Origin: Symbiobacteriaceae bacterium
Lineage (GTDB): Bacteria; Bacillota_E; Symbiobacteriia; Symbiobacteriales; Symbiobacteriaceae
Assembly: GCA_027356675.1 (NCBI GenBank)
Contig: DAHVXO010000001.1
Span: forward strand, 1-5,459
Direction: 5' to 3'
DNA length: 5,459 bases
In this document: positions 1-5,459 of the stretch, piece by piece
Layout of the letters: every line of letters starts with the position of its first letter
How positions within the stretch are numbered: the stretch's first letter is position 1
Made by a program: the position numbers and the translations under genes
The notes under the pieces: generated by a model
Database searches by the model: none
The model's input: the letters and a program-made list of their open reading frames with translations, nothing else
Told to the model about the DNA's origin: nothing

Positions 1-2
1 TC

Positions 3-107
3 GGGTTGACCGGTTGGGTGCCGTCCCGACCCCAGTCAGGCGCAGCGGGATGCGCCCTTTGCAGCATGCCGGACTGCGCTTACCGGGCCAAAGCCGTGGG
101 AGGATGA
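3..107 (+). CDS. C-terminal end of an upstream gene, Cys-rich tail (partial)
   Basis: The frame starting at base 3 is open from the window edge to the TGA at 105-107 and encodes 34 residues. The end contains a C-x2-C-x4-C cluster followed by A-Y-R (CALCSMPDCAYR). That spacing looks like a metal or Fe-S site. Its TGA overlaps the ATG of the MetH-type gene as ATGA, which is typical of translationally coupled operon partners and supports this being a real gene end. From memory, C-x2-C-x4-C-x-[YF]-R tails occur on stand-alone proteins related to the MetH activation domain that sit beside short MetH genes. This would fit, because the MetH here has no activation domain of its own. The C-terminal part of a methylenetetrahydrofolate reductase-like protein is another possibility. 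The fold cannot be judged from 34 residues. Confidence 0.5.
   Translation, partial: GLTGWVPSRPQSGAAGCALCSMPDCAYRAKAVGG
98..103 (+). promoter_or_regulatory. Shine-Dalgarno GGGAGG at the MetH-type gene start
   Basis: GGGAGG lies directly against the ATG at 104, leaving no spacer, but exactly 9 bases before an in-frame GTG at 113. The ATG overlaps the upstream stop as ATGA, favouring initiation at 104 by coupling. The Shine-Dalgarno spacing favours GTG 113, which would shorten the protein by three residues. Either start retains the whole homocysteine methyltransferase domain. Confidence 0.5.
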
Positions 108-2083
108 ACGACGTGAACTTGCTCGAGTTGCTGGGGAAAGAGGTTCTGGTCTTCGACGGCGCCACGGGCACCATGCTCCAATCCAAAGGCCTGCCGCCCG
201 GGTATTGCCCGGACGTCTGGTGCCTGGAGCGGCCCGATGTGGTGGCCTGGGTGCACCGCGAATACGCAGCGGCAGGCGCCATGATCGTGGAGACGAATAC
301 CTTCGGCGCCACGCCGATTCGGCTCTCCCACTACCATCTGGAGCACAAGGTCCGGGAGATCAATGTCGCCGCCGTTCGCATCGCCCGGGAGGCGGTGGAG
401 GGGCGGGCGCTGGTCGCCGGTTCCATGGGTCCTCTGGGCGCCCTCGTGGAGCCGCTGGGTGACTTCAGCTTCGCCGATGCTTACGCCAACTTTGCGGCGC
501 AGGCAAAGGCCTTTGCGGAGGCGCAGCCGGATTTCATCATCATCGAGACCATTGCGGACCTGAATGAACTGCGGGCGGCGATCCTGGCCTGCAAGGACCA
601 CGCCCCGGGGATCAAGATCATCGCCCAGATCACCATCGATCCCACAGGACGGGCCTTCACCGGGACCGATCCGGAGACGGCGGGGTTGGTGCTGCAGTCC
701 CTGGGGGCCGATGTGATCGGCTTCAACTGCTCCGTGGGCCCGGACATCCTGCTAGGGGCTGTGGAGCGGATGGCCAAGGTGGCGCGGGTGCCCATCTCGG
801 TGCAGCCGAACGCCGGTCTGCCCTTGCTTCAGCTGGATGGGTCGACCACCTTCCCGATGGGGCCGGCGGAGTTCGCCTCCTACGGGCCCAAGCTGGTGGC
901 GGCTGGCGCCTCCATCGTGGGCGGGTGCTGTGGGACCACGCCGGAGCATATCCGGCAATTGCGGGGTGCCGTGACTGGGGTGAAGCCCTTGGGCAAGCCC
1001 GGGGCTCTTAGCGCCGTTTTGGGTGTCGCCTCTCGGACCCGGTCGCTCTTCTTTGTGGACGCGAACCTGCCAATTACCATCGGTGAGCGCATCAACCCTA
1101 CGGGCCGCAAACTGCTCTCCAAGGACATCCGAGAGGGCACCTTCGCCCTGGTGCGCAAGGAGGCCAAGCTGCAGGTGGCCGCGGGCGCACAGATGCTCGA
1201 TGTCAACATGGGCGTGCCACTGATCGACGAAGCGGCGGCCATGGCCCGCGGCGTGCGGGTGGTACAGGATGCGGTCGATGTGCCGCTCTGCCTCGATTCA
1301 CCCGGGGCAGATGTGCTGGAAGCCGGCATGCAGGCGTACGTGGGCAAGCCGTTGGTCAACTCCTTCAGCCTTGAGGAGGGGCGCGCCGAGAAGGTGCTGC
1401 CGCTGATCAAGCGCTACGGGGCGGCGGTCGTCGGGCTGACGATCGACGAGCATGGCATTCCCTCCTCGGCGCAGCAGCGCTTCGACATCGCCAAGCGGCT
1501 GGTGGCGATGGCGGCCGAGTACGGCATTCCCCATTATGATGTGGTCATCGATGCCCTCTGTCTGACCGCGGGGGCGCAGCAGGCCGAGGCGAAGGAGACC
1601 CTCAAGGCGATCCAGATGATCCGTTCAGAGCTGGGGTGTCGGACCTCGCTGGGAATCTCCAACATCTCGTTCGGTCTGCCCAACCGGCATTTCCTCAACG
1701 CGATCTACCTCAACATGGCCGTGACCTCGGGCCTGGATATGGCGATCATGAATCCGCTGGATGAGCGGATGATGGATACCATTCGGGGCGTGCGGCTCTT
1801 CCTGAATCGGGACCGGAACGCCAAGGAATACATGGCCGTGGTGGGGCCGAAGAAATTGGCTCACACCGAGGCCGAGGTGCTGGCGAAGGTGCCGGCGGCG
1901 GATGCCACGGCCGTTACCCCCGGGGCGGCGGTGCGCAGTACCGTCGATCCCAACGCCACCGACCCGCTGAAGACGGCCGGGGCCGAACCGCCCTCTGACC
2001 CGCTTGGGCGCAAGCTGTTTGATTGTATCCTGGAAGGGGACAAGGACGGGATTCTGGACCTGGTCGAAGGCGGCCTCAGCTAG
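104..2083 (+). CDS. metH: Cobalamin-dependent methionine synthase (5-methyltetrahydrofolate:homocysteine methyltransferase), Hcy and pterin modules, ended by in-frame TAG
   Basis: This is the N-terminal 659 residues of a cytosolic MetH (EC 2.1.1.13), which moves a methyl group from methyltetrahydrofolate through cobalamin to homocysteine. The homocysteine domain (about residues 10-295) starts with DGATGTM at 18-24 and has the three expected zinc cysteines: C209 in GFNCSVGP, and C275 and C276 in GGCCGTTPEH. The pterin domain (about 315-575) has GERINPTG at 327-334, MLDVNMG at 364-370 and LDSPGADVLEA. An Ala/Pro/Thr-rich linker (about 595-633) follows, then the first helix of the B12 cap domain, FDCILEGDKDGILDLVEGG. 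TAG at 2081-2083 then stops the frame, although the homology continues in the same frame downstream. The frame is also open upstream of 104, but that stretch overlaps another gene's end and resembles nothing in MetH. The family call is secure. Whether the protein ends here is not. Confidence 0.93.
   Translation: MNDVNLLELLGKEVLVFDGATGTMLQSKGLPPGYCPDVWCLERPDVVAWVHREYAAAGAMIVETNTFGATPIRLSHYHLEHKVREINVAAVRIAREAVEGRALVAGSMGPLGALVEPLGDFSFADAYANFAAQAKAFAEAQPDFIIIETIADLNELRAAILACKDHAPGIKIIAQITIDPTGRAFTGTDPETAGLVLQSLGADVIGFNCSVGPDILLGAVERMAKVARVPISVQPNAGLPLLQLDGSTTFPMGPAEFASYGPKLVAAGASIVGGCCGTTPEHIRQLRGAVTGVKPLGKPGALSAVLGVASRTRSLFFVDANLPITIGERINPTGRKLLSKDIREGTFALVRKEAKLQVAAGAQMLDVNMGVPLIDEAAAMARGVRVVQDAVDVPLCLDSPGADVLEAGMQAYVGKPLVNSFSLEEGRAEKVLPLIKRYGAAVVGLTIDEHGIPSSAQQRFDIAKRLVAMAAEYGIPHYDVVIDALCLTAGAQQAEAKETLKAIQMIRSELGCRTSLGISNISFGLPNRHFLNAIYLNMAVTSGLDMAIMNPLDERMMDTIRGVRLFLNRDRNAKEYMAVVGPKKLAHTEAEVLAKVPAADATAVTPGAAVRSTVDPNATDPLKTAGAEPPSDPLGRKLFDCILEGDKDGILDLVEGGLS
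2081..2083 (+). other. In-frame amber codon inside the MetH cobalamin cap domain
   Basis: This TAG is codon 660 counted from the ATG at 104. On both sides the same frame encodes consecutive parts of the MetH cap domain: EGDKDGILDLVEGGLS before it, and GRPAMDLLNAYMIPAIEEVG after it. In related proteins, from memory, this position is usually Glu or another residue one base from TAG (GAG, CAG, AAG). No insertion or deletion is needed to join the halves. Possible explanations are a nonsense mutation, a base-call error, a natural two-subunit split with reinitiation at ATG 2096, or readthrough. Three other genes in the window end at TAG, so wholesale TAG reassignment is unlikely. Confidence 0.9.
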
Positions 2084-2095
2084 GGCCGACCGGCG

Positions 2096-2650
2096 ATGGA
2101 CCTGCTCAATGCCTACATGATCCCGGCCATCGAAGAGGTGGGACGCCTTTTTGGCGAGGGCATCTACTTCCTGCCGCAGCTGATGCTTTCGGCTGCCGCC
2201 ATGAAAAAGGCTTTCGCACGGCTGAAGCCTGAGATTCAGAAGGCCAAGGCGGGAACCGCAGAGATTGGCACCATCGTCATCGCCACCGTTCAAGGCGATA
2301 TTCACGATATCGGCAAGAACATCGTGGGGGTGCTGCTGGAGAACTACGGCTTCAACGTGATCGACCTGGGGCGCGACGTCAAAAACGAAGTGGTGTTCGA
2401 GGAGGCGCGCAAGGTGGGAGCTGACATCGTGGGCCTGAGCGCCCTCATGACGACGACCATGCCGCAGATGAAGCGGGTCATTGAGATGTTTGCCCGAGAG
2501 GGCTTCGACTGTCCGGTGCTGGTGGGTGGGGCGGCGACCACCCGTTCCTTCGCAGCGCAAATCGGTGCCCGCGGCTACGGCAAGGATGCCCAGGAGGCCG
2601 TTGCCATCGCCCTGAAGGTGCTGCAGGAGCGGAAGGCCCCGGTCCTATGA
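2096..2650 (+). CDS. metH: Cobalamin-binding module of methionine synthase (cap helices plus B12-binding Rossmann domain), in frame with the upstream metH part
   Basis: These 184 residues carry the rest of the MetH cap (AIEEVGRLFGEGIYFLPQLML) and a complete B12-binding domain. DIHDIG at residues 68-73 supplies the DxHxxG lower-ligand motif, with His70 expected to coordinate cobalt. SALMTTTMPQM and VGGAATT follow in the usual order, ending with the Y-x-x-D-A-x-x-A-V segment. The protein stops right after this domain, with no SAM-binding activation domain. ATG 2096 is the first standard start after the amber and lies 12 bases beyond it. The only Shine-Dalgarno candidate is a weak AGGG at 2082-2085. 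Starting here omits the first cap helix, which stays on the upstream product. Joined to that product it would make an 848-codon protein, a normal size for MetH lacking the activation domain. The stop overlaps the next start as ATGA. It could be a separate corrinoid protein or the C-terminal part of a broken metH; the exact frame continuity favours the latter. Confidence 0.85.
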   Translation: MDLLNAYMIPAIEEVGRLFGEGIYFLPQLMLSAAAMKKAFARLKPEIQKAKAGTAEIGTIVIATVQGDIHDIGKNIVGVLLENYGFNVIDLGRDVKNEVVFEEARKVGADIVGLSALMTTTMPQMKRVIEMFAREGFDCPVLVGGAATTRSFAAQIGARGYGKDAQEAVAIALKVLQERKAPVL

Positions 2651-4215
2651 GCCTGCACCGCATCGAAGCCGCCGGTCGCACGCTATCCGTCGAGACGGGC
2701 ACGAAGCTTTCGCTGGCTCTGAACGCGGGGGAGGTCTTCGTCGAGACGCCCTGCGGGTCGCGGGGGTACTGCCGCAAGTGCGTGGTCAAGGTCCTTGGCG
2801 CGGCGCCGGCGCCCACGCCTGCAGATCTGGAGCAACTGACCGAGGCCGAACTGGCGCACGGCTTTCGGCTCTCCTGCCAGTTGGCGGTGACAGCCGATCT
2901 CGCGGTCTCCATCGTCCCGGCGGCCATGCCGGATGTGAAGAAGGCCGCGATGGGCCGTCTGACTGGTGAGGTGGAGATCGATCCGTGGGTGGCGCTTTCA
3001 GCCGGTGCCCGTTCGATTGGCCTTGCCCTGGATGTAGGCACCACGTCGGTCGTCGGCGCCTTGTTGGATCTGGCCACCGGCGAAGAGCTGGCGGCCCAAT
3101 CCATCGCCAATCCGCAGGGCGTCCACGGGGCCGACCTGATGAGCCGGTTGAGTTACGCGACCACTTCCGAGGCCAATGCGCGGGAGCTGCAGAGGCTGGT
3201 CCTGGACGCCGTACGGCAGATGCTCTCCGGGCTCTGCCGCAAGGCCCGTGTTCAGCCTTCTGAGGTCGTCGCAGCGACCCTGGCCGGGAACACAGCCATG
3301 CATCACCTGTTCCTGGGGCTGCCGGTGGAAGACCTGGCTCTGGCGCCCTATGTCCCCTCCGTGACCGATGGCTATGAATGCCAGCTGCCGGGACTGCCCC
3401 CCATCTATGCCCTGCCAAACATCGCCGGGTTTGTGGGGGCAGATGCGGTGGCGGCGGGTATTGCAGCGGGCATCGACGAGGGCGAGGGCACCTTTCTGGT
3501 GGTCGATATCGGCACCAACGGCGAGATGCTGCTGCGGCACCGAGGCGTTGTCCATGCCTGTTCGGCGCCGGCAGGGCCCGCATTTGAGGGTGGAGAGATC
3601 AGCCAGGGCATGCGCGCCAATCCCGGCGCCATTGAGACGGTCAGTTTTGACGGCGCCGATCTGCAAATTGGTGTGATCCGGGGGCATGCGGCCCGGGGCA
3701 TCTGCGGGTCGGGGCTCCTGGATGCCGTGGCCTCGCTGCTAGATTCCCGTCTCCTGGACTGGACAGGGCGCCTGCGGCCACAAGGCCCGGCCGCGGCACG
3801 GCTGACCCCAGATGGCATGGCGGTCGAGCTCGCACCGGGTGTACGCCTGACCCAGAAGGATGTCCGTGCGCTGCAGTTGGCCAAGGGTGCGATTCGCTCC
3901 GGTGTGGACATGCTACTGCAAGTGGCAGGCATCGGTGCGGCGGATCTCGACGCCATCCTGCTGGCAGGCGCCTTCGGCAACTATCTGCGCCGTGAGAGCG
4001 CCATCGCCATCGGCATGCTGCCGGGGGTCGCTCCCGAGCGGGTCCGGCCCATCGGCAACGCCGCGGCGGCTGGTGCCAAGCTCGTGTTGCTCTCCAAGGG
4101 CGTCAGGGCACGGGCCGAGGCCTTGGCACGGACGGCTACGCATGTCGACCTGGCCCGCCACCCGGACTTTGAAGAGGTCTTCATGGACGCACTGAACTTC
4201 CCCCGGCGGAAGTAG
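2647..4215 (+). CDS. RACE/RamA-type reductive activator of corrinoid enzymes (2Fe-2S ferredoxin domain plus DUF4445 ASKHA ATPase)
   Basis: This 522-residue cytosolic protein is expected to reduce inactive cob(II)alamin to cob(I)alamin on its partner methyltransferase at the cost of ATP. The N-terminal ferredoxin domain (about 1-95) has C36, C42, C45 and C77, the C-x5-C-x2-C...C ligand set of plant-type 2Fe-2S ferredoxins. A linker leads to the DUF4445/ASKHA part (about 123-515), with nucleotide-binding signatures DVGTT at 129-133, DIGTNGE at 287-293, SAPAGPAFEGG at 306-316, GICGSGLLDA at 351-360 and LAGAFGN at 439-445. All motifs look intact. The start is fixed by the ATGA overlap with the B12 module, with GGAAGG at 2631-2636 as a suitably spaced Shine-Dalgarno. 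Members of this family activate corrinoid methyltransferases (RamA and related proteins), and RamA-like proteins are known partners of MetH variants lacking the SAM-dependent reactivation domain. Its coupling to this MetH makes that role the best inference. Confidence 0.92.
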   Translation: MSLHRIEAAGRTLSVETGTKLSLALNAGEVFVETPCGSRGYCRKCVVKVLGAAPAPTPADLEQLTEAELAHGFRLSCQLAVTADLAVSIVPAAMPDVKKAAMGRLTGEVEIDPWVALSAGARSIGLALDVGTTSVVGALLDLATGEELAAQSIANPQGVHGADLMSRLSYATTSEANARELQRLVLDAVRQMLSGLCRKARVQPSEVVAATLAGNTAMHHLFLGLPVEDLALAPYVPSVTDGYECQLPGLPPIYALPNIAGFVGADAVAAGIAAGIDEGEGTFLVVDIGTNGEMLLRHRGVVHACSAPAGPAFEGGEISQGMRANPGAIETVSFDGADLQIGVIRGHAARGICGSGLLDAVASLLDSRLLDWTGRLRPQGPAAARLTPDGMAVELAPGVRLTQKDVRALQLAKGAIRSGVDMLLQVAGIGAADLDAILLAGAFGNYLRRESAIAIGMLPGVAPERVRPIGNAAAAGAKLVLLSKGVRARAEALARTATHVDLARHPDFEEVFMDALNFPRRK

Positions 4216-4216
4216 C

Positions 4217-4224
4217 AGGAGGAG
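4217..4224 (+). promoter_or_regulatory. Strong Shine-Dalgarno AGGAGGAG
   Basis: AGGAGGAG lies one base after the stop of the RACE gene and 7 bases before ATG 4232. It is the best ribosome-binding site in the window and fixes the start of the membrane-anchored protein. No promoter is visible between the two genes, so they are probably cotranscribed. Confidence 0.8.
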
Positions 4225-4231
4225 TTCGCGC

Positions 4232-4849
4232 ATGCGCCGCATCCTTTGGATGGCTCTGGTTGTGCTACTCACCCTGTCGCTCGCCGGCAACGGAGTCTTG
4301 GGTTATGCGGCCTGGCGGGCCCAGGGTGAGTATCGGGCGTTGGCACGCCAGTTCGTCAAGGCGCGGCAGGAGGCGACCCGGGCCGAACAGCAGTTGCGGG
4401 AACTGTCTGCGCAGACGGCTACAGCAGCGAGCGCGAGCGCCACACCGGCCACTGCGCCGCAGCAGGCCACCACTTCCTCGTCGGCACCCTCCGCGCCGGC
4501 GGCGGAAAGCAGCGAGGCTGTGCGGGTTAAATACGAGCCACGCTTGCTGGCGATCCAATCCCAATGCGAGGGCAGCCTGGACGGACTCCTGGAGCAGGCG
4601 AAGGCCGACTACCAGCGGGCCAAGACCGCAGGGGCGACCATCGATGTGGCGGCGCTGGGTGCGAAGTACCTGGCACGTGCCGCTGGTCTGCGCCGAGAGT
4701 GCGATTACAAGGTAGAGGGCGCCCTGTCAGAGATGCGGGCGGACCTCAGAGCTGCAGGGCTTTCCACCGACCTGGTCGATGAGGTCCGGCAAGCTTACGC
4801 CGACCGCATCGCGCAGCGGCAGGCCGAGATCATGGCCAAAGCGCCATAG
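4232..4849 (+). CDS. Membrane-anchored helical protein of unknown function
   Basis: I do not recognise a named family for this 205-residue protein. It begins MRR, followed by one hydrophobic segment at about residues 4-27 that fits an uncleaved signal anchor with the rest outside the membrane. No lipobox cysteine is seen. A charged, Gln/Glu/Arg-rich helix (about 29-59) could form a short coiled coil. Residues about 60-97 are a low-complexity Ala/Thr/Ser/Pro spacer. The C-terminal part (98-203) is predicted by eye to be helical, with only two cysteines, C112 and C157, which could form a disulfide if periplasmic. From memory, its pattern (K-Y-x-P-x-L, A-K-x-[DE]-Y, A-x-K-Y-L, L-x-x-x-G-L-x-T) resembles uncharacterised secreted or anchored bacterial proteins. 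It follows the RACE gene by 16 bases behind a strong Shine-Dalgarno, so it may be the last gene of the operon; no functional link to methionine synthesis is evident. Confidence 0.82.
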   Translation: MRRILWMALVVLLTLSLAGNGVLGYAAWRAQGEYRALARQFVKARQEATRAEQQLRELSAQTATAASASATPATAPQQATTSSSAPSAPAAESSEAVRVKYEPRLLAIQSQCEGSLDGLLEQAKADYQRAKTAGATIDVAALGAKYLARAAGLRRECDYKVEGALSEMRADLRAAGLSTDLVDEVRQAYADRIAQRQAEIMAKAP

Positions 4850-4853
4850 AGCG

Positions 4854-4882
4854 GGGAGGACCCCGCAGTCGCGGGTCCTCCC
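4854..4882 (+). terminator. GC-rich hairpin, possible transcription terminator
   Basis: The arms 4854-4866 and 4871-4882 pair over 12 bp with one extra C on the left side, around an AGTC loop. It begins five bases after the stop of the membrane-anchored protein gene, where an operon end is expected. A T-tract is missing (TCATTGG follows), so it may be a weak intrinsic terminator, a pause site or a 3' stabilising stem. Confidence 0.5.
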
Positions 4883-4951
4883 TCATTGGTCTCCAGGGCC
4901 TGTGCTGGCGCATCGTAAGCGGCTACGCAGTCTCGCTCGGCCTCCGGTGGT

Positions 4952-4986
4952 AGCTTCTTCTGTTTCCGCCAAAGCCGGAAGGAGCT
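4952..4986 (+). promoter_or_regulatory. Possible Shine-Dalgarno-masking hairpin in the leader of the RraB-like gene
   Basis: AGCTTCTT at 4952-4959 can pair with AAGGAGCT at 4979-4986 over 8 bp, including one G-U pair. An inner CCG (4966-4968) with CGG (4976-4978) could add a small second stem. The right arm contains AAGGAG, the best Shine-Dalgarno in this leader, so folding would hide it. The remainder of the 4850-5083 gap shows only the terminator-like stem and the coding-looking stretch from 4997. The structure is inferred by eye, and chance pairing is possible in GC-rich DNA. Confidence 0.3.
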
Positions 4987-5083
4987 GAGCGCCTGAATAG
5001 AGAACCAGGAGATCGAACAACCCGACCCGGAGGGATGGCCAATCAAACCCGAGACTGAAGCCGAGCGCGAACAACGCCACCGC

Positions 5084-5395
5084 ATGAGCATCGAGGCATA
5101 CCGGGCGCTGGTGGACCCCGCCAACCCGCCCAGGAAACCCTACCTCTTCGAACACCACTTCTTCTCCGGCGATGAGGCTAACATCAGCGGGTTGACCCTG
5201 GCCCTGGAGGACCAGAACTTTCGCATTGACACCTTCGCCTACGACCCCGAGAGCGAAGATCGCACTTGGACGGTCGTGGCGATCAAGCTGGATTTGCTTG
5301 AGGAGCGCCGGGTCCTTGCCCTGTCGGATGAGATGGAAGAGTTGGCCCGGGGCTTCGGCGTGACCTACGATGGGTGGCTGACCCGGGTGGGGTAG
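5084..5395 (+). CDS. RraB-like protein (regulator of RNase E family), start uncertain
   Basis: From the only ATG, this encodes 103 residues resembling RraB, which in E. coli binds RNase E and adjusts its activity on mRNAs. The matching features are YLFEHHFFS at about residues 20-28 (E. coli has a YTIEHHLS-type segment), a small alpha/beta body, and the C-terminal signature L-A-x-x-F-G-V-x-Y-D-G-W with YDGW at 95-98. It ends four residues (LTRVG after YDGW, to 103) after that signature and lacks the long acidic tail of E. coli RraB. No Shine-Dalgarno precedes ATG 5084. The frame is open back to 4997 and those 29 codons (for example PDPEGWPIKPETEAEREQR) look coding and match the position of the RraB N-terminal helix. 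The real start is therefore probably upstream at a non-standard codon, or the start has been lost or misread. The nearby methionine operon does not explain it. Family call is good; the start is weak. Confidence 0.72.
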   Translation: MSIEAYRALVDPANPPRKPYLFEHHFFSGDEANISGLTLALEDQNFRIDTFAYDPESEDRTWTVVAIKLDLLEERRVLALSDEMEELARGFGVTYDGWLTRVG

Positions 5396-5406
5396 CACGT
5401 GCGATT

Positions 5407-5459
5407 GGACTCCGCGAAGCCCGCACAGGACTCCGCGAAGCCCGCACTGGACTCCGCGA
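5407..5459. repeat. 21-bp tandem repeat, at least 2.5 copies, cut by the window edge
   Basis: The unit GGACTCCGCGAAGCCCGCAC plus A or T occurs at 5407-5427 and 5428-5448 with only the last base differing, and a third copy begins at 5449 and runs off the window. It starts 11 bases after the stop of the RraB-like gene. A 21-base period equals seven codons, so a repeat-containing coding region is possible on either strand. No spacers are present, so it is not a CRISPR array. Confidence 0.9.

Noticed and set aside
39..56. Perfect 6-bp hairpin (GGCGCA/TGCGCC) upstream of metH, considered as a riboswitch or attenuator
   Set aside because: It lies inside the coding end of the upstream gene, has no T-tract, and I found no SAM, SAH or cobalamin riboswitch motifs in 1-103.
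14..103. Longer MetH start from TTG 14
   Set aside because: The extra 30 residues are Arg/Pro-rich, do not resemble a MetH N-terminus, and overlap the Cys-rich end of the upstream gene in another frame.
2081..2083. Pyrrolysine insertion at the amber codon of a corrinoid-linked methyltransferase
   Set aside because: Known pyrrolysine methyltransferases are the MtmB, MtbB and MttB types, where the residue is in the active site. Here TAG is in the cap domain linker of a MetH, no pyl genes are in the window, and three other genes end at TAG.
1625..2560. 311-codon open frame on the - strand opposite metH
   Set aside because: It is rich in His, Arg and Gly, as expected for the antisense shadow of GC-rich coding DNA, and it spans both conserved MetH parts that are clearly coding on the + strand.
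2786..3687. Long - strand open frames opposite the RACE gene
   Set aside because: Low-complexity Arg/Pro-rich or His-rich translations opposite a fully recognisable protein; antisense shadows.
5035..5058. Seven-codon ORF (MANQTRD) after GGAGGG before the RraB-like gene
   Set aside because: There is no spacer between GGAGGG and the ATG, and the overlapping frame looks coding for the RraB N-terminus. A leader peptide role cannot be supported.
5407..5459. Start of a CRISPR array
   Set aside because: Copies are directly adjacent with no unique spacers.

Overview
This GC-rich window (roughly 60-65% G+C by eye) looks like a proteobacterial chromosome. The best organism clue is a C-terminal RraB-like (RNase E regulator) protein, which points to Gammaproteobacteria or relatives; this assignment is weak. 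All supported genes are on the + strand and closely packed, and every stretch without a gene is under 300 bases.

Positions 3-4215 form a cobalamin-dependent methionine synthase locus. It opens with the last 34 codons of an upstream protein ending in a Cys-x2-Cys-x4-Cys motif. An ATGA overlap leads into a MetH-type gene with a homocysteine S-methyltransferase domain, a methyltetrahydrofolate (pterin) domain, an Ala/Pro-rich linker and the first helix of the cobalamin cap. The frame then meets an in-frame TAG at 2081-2083. The same frame continues for 189 more codons with the rest of the cap and a complete B12-binding Rossmann domain (DxHxxG). A second ATGA overlap couples this to a full-length RACE/RamA-type protein (2Fe-2S ferredoxin domain plus DUF4445 ASKHA ATPase). 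The MetH has no C-terminal SAM-binding reactivation domain. The inferred arrangement is that the RACE protein reductively reactivates cob(II)alamin in place of that domain, perhaps with the upstream Cys-rich protein.

Positions 4217-4882 hold a 205-residue membrane-anchored helical protein of unknown function with an excellent Shine-Dalgarno, followed by a strong hairpin without a T-tract. A 234-base gap (4850-5083) leads to the RraB-like gene. Its frame is open 29 codons upstream of the only ATG and looks coding there, but has no standard start codon. The window ends in a 21-bp tandem repeat that runs off the edge.

The main points for a second look are the amber codon that splits an otherwise intact MetH, the MetH-RACE partnership, the unusual start region of the RraB-like gene with a possible Shine-Dalgarno-masking hairpin, and the terminal repeat.
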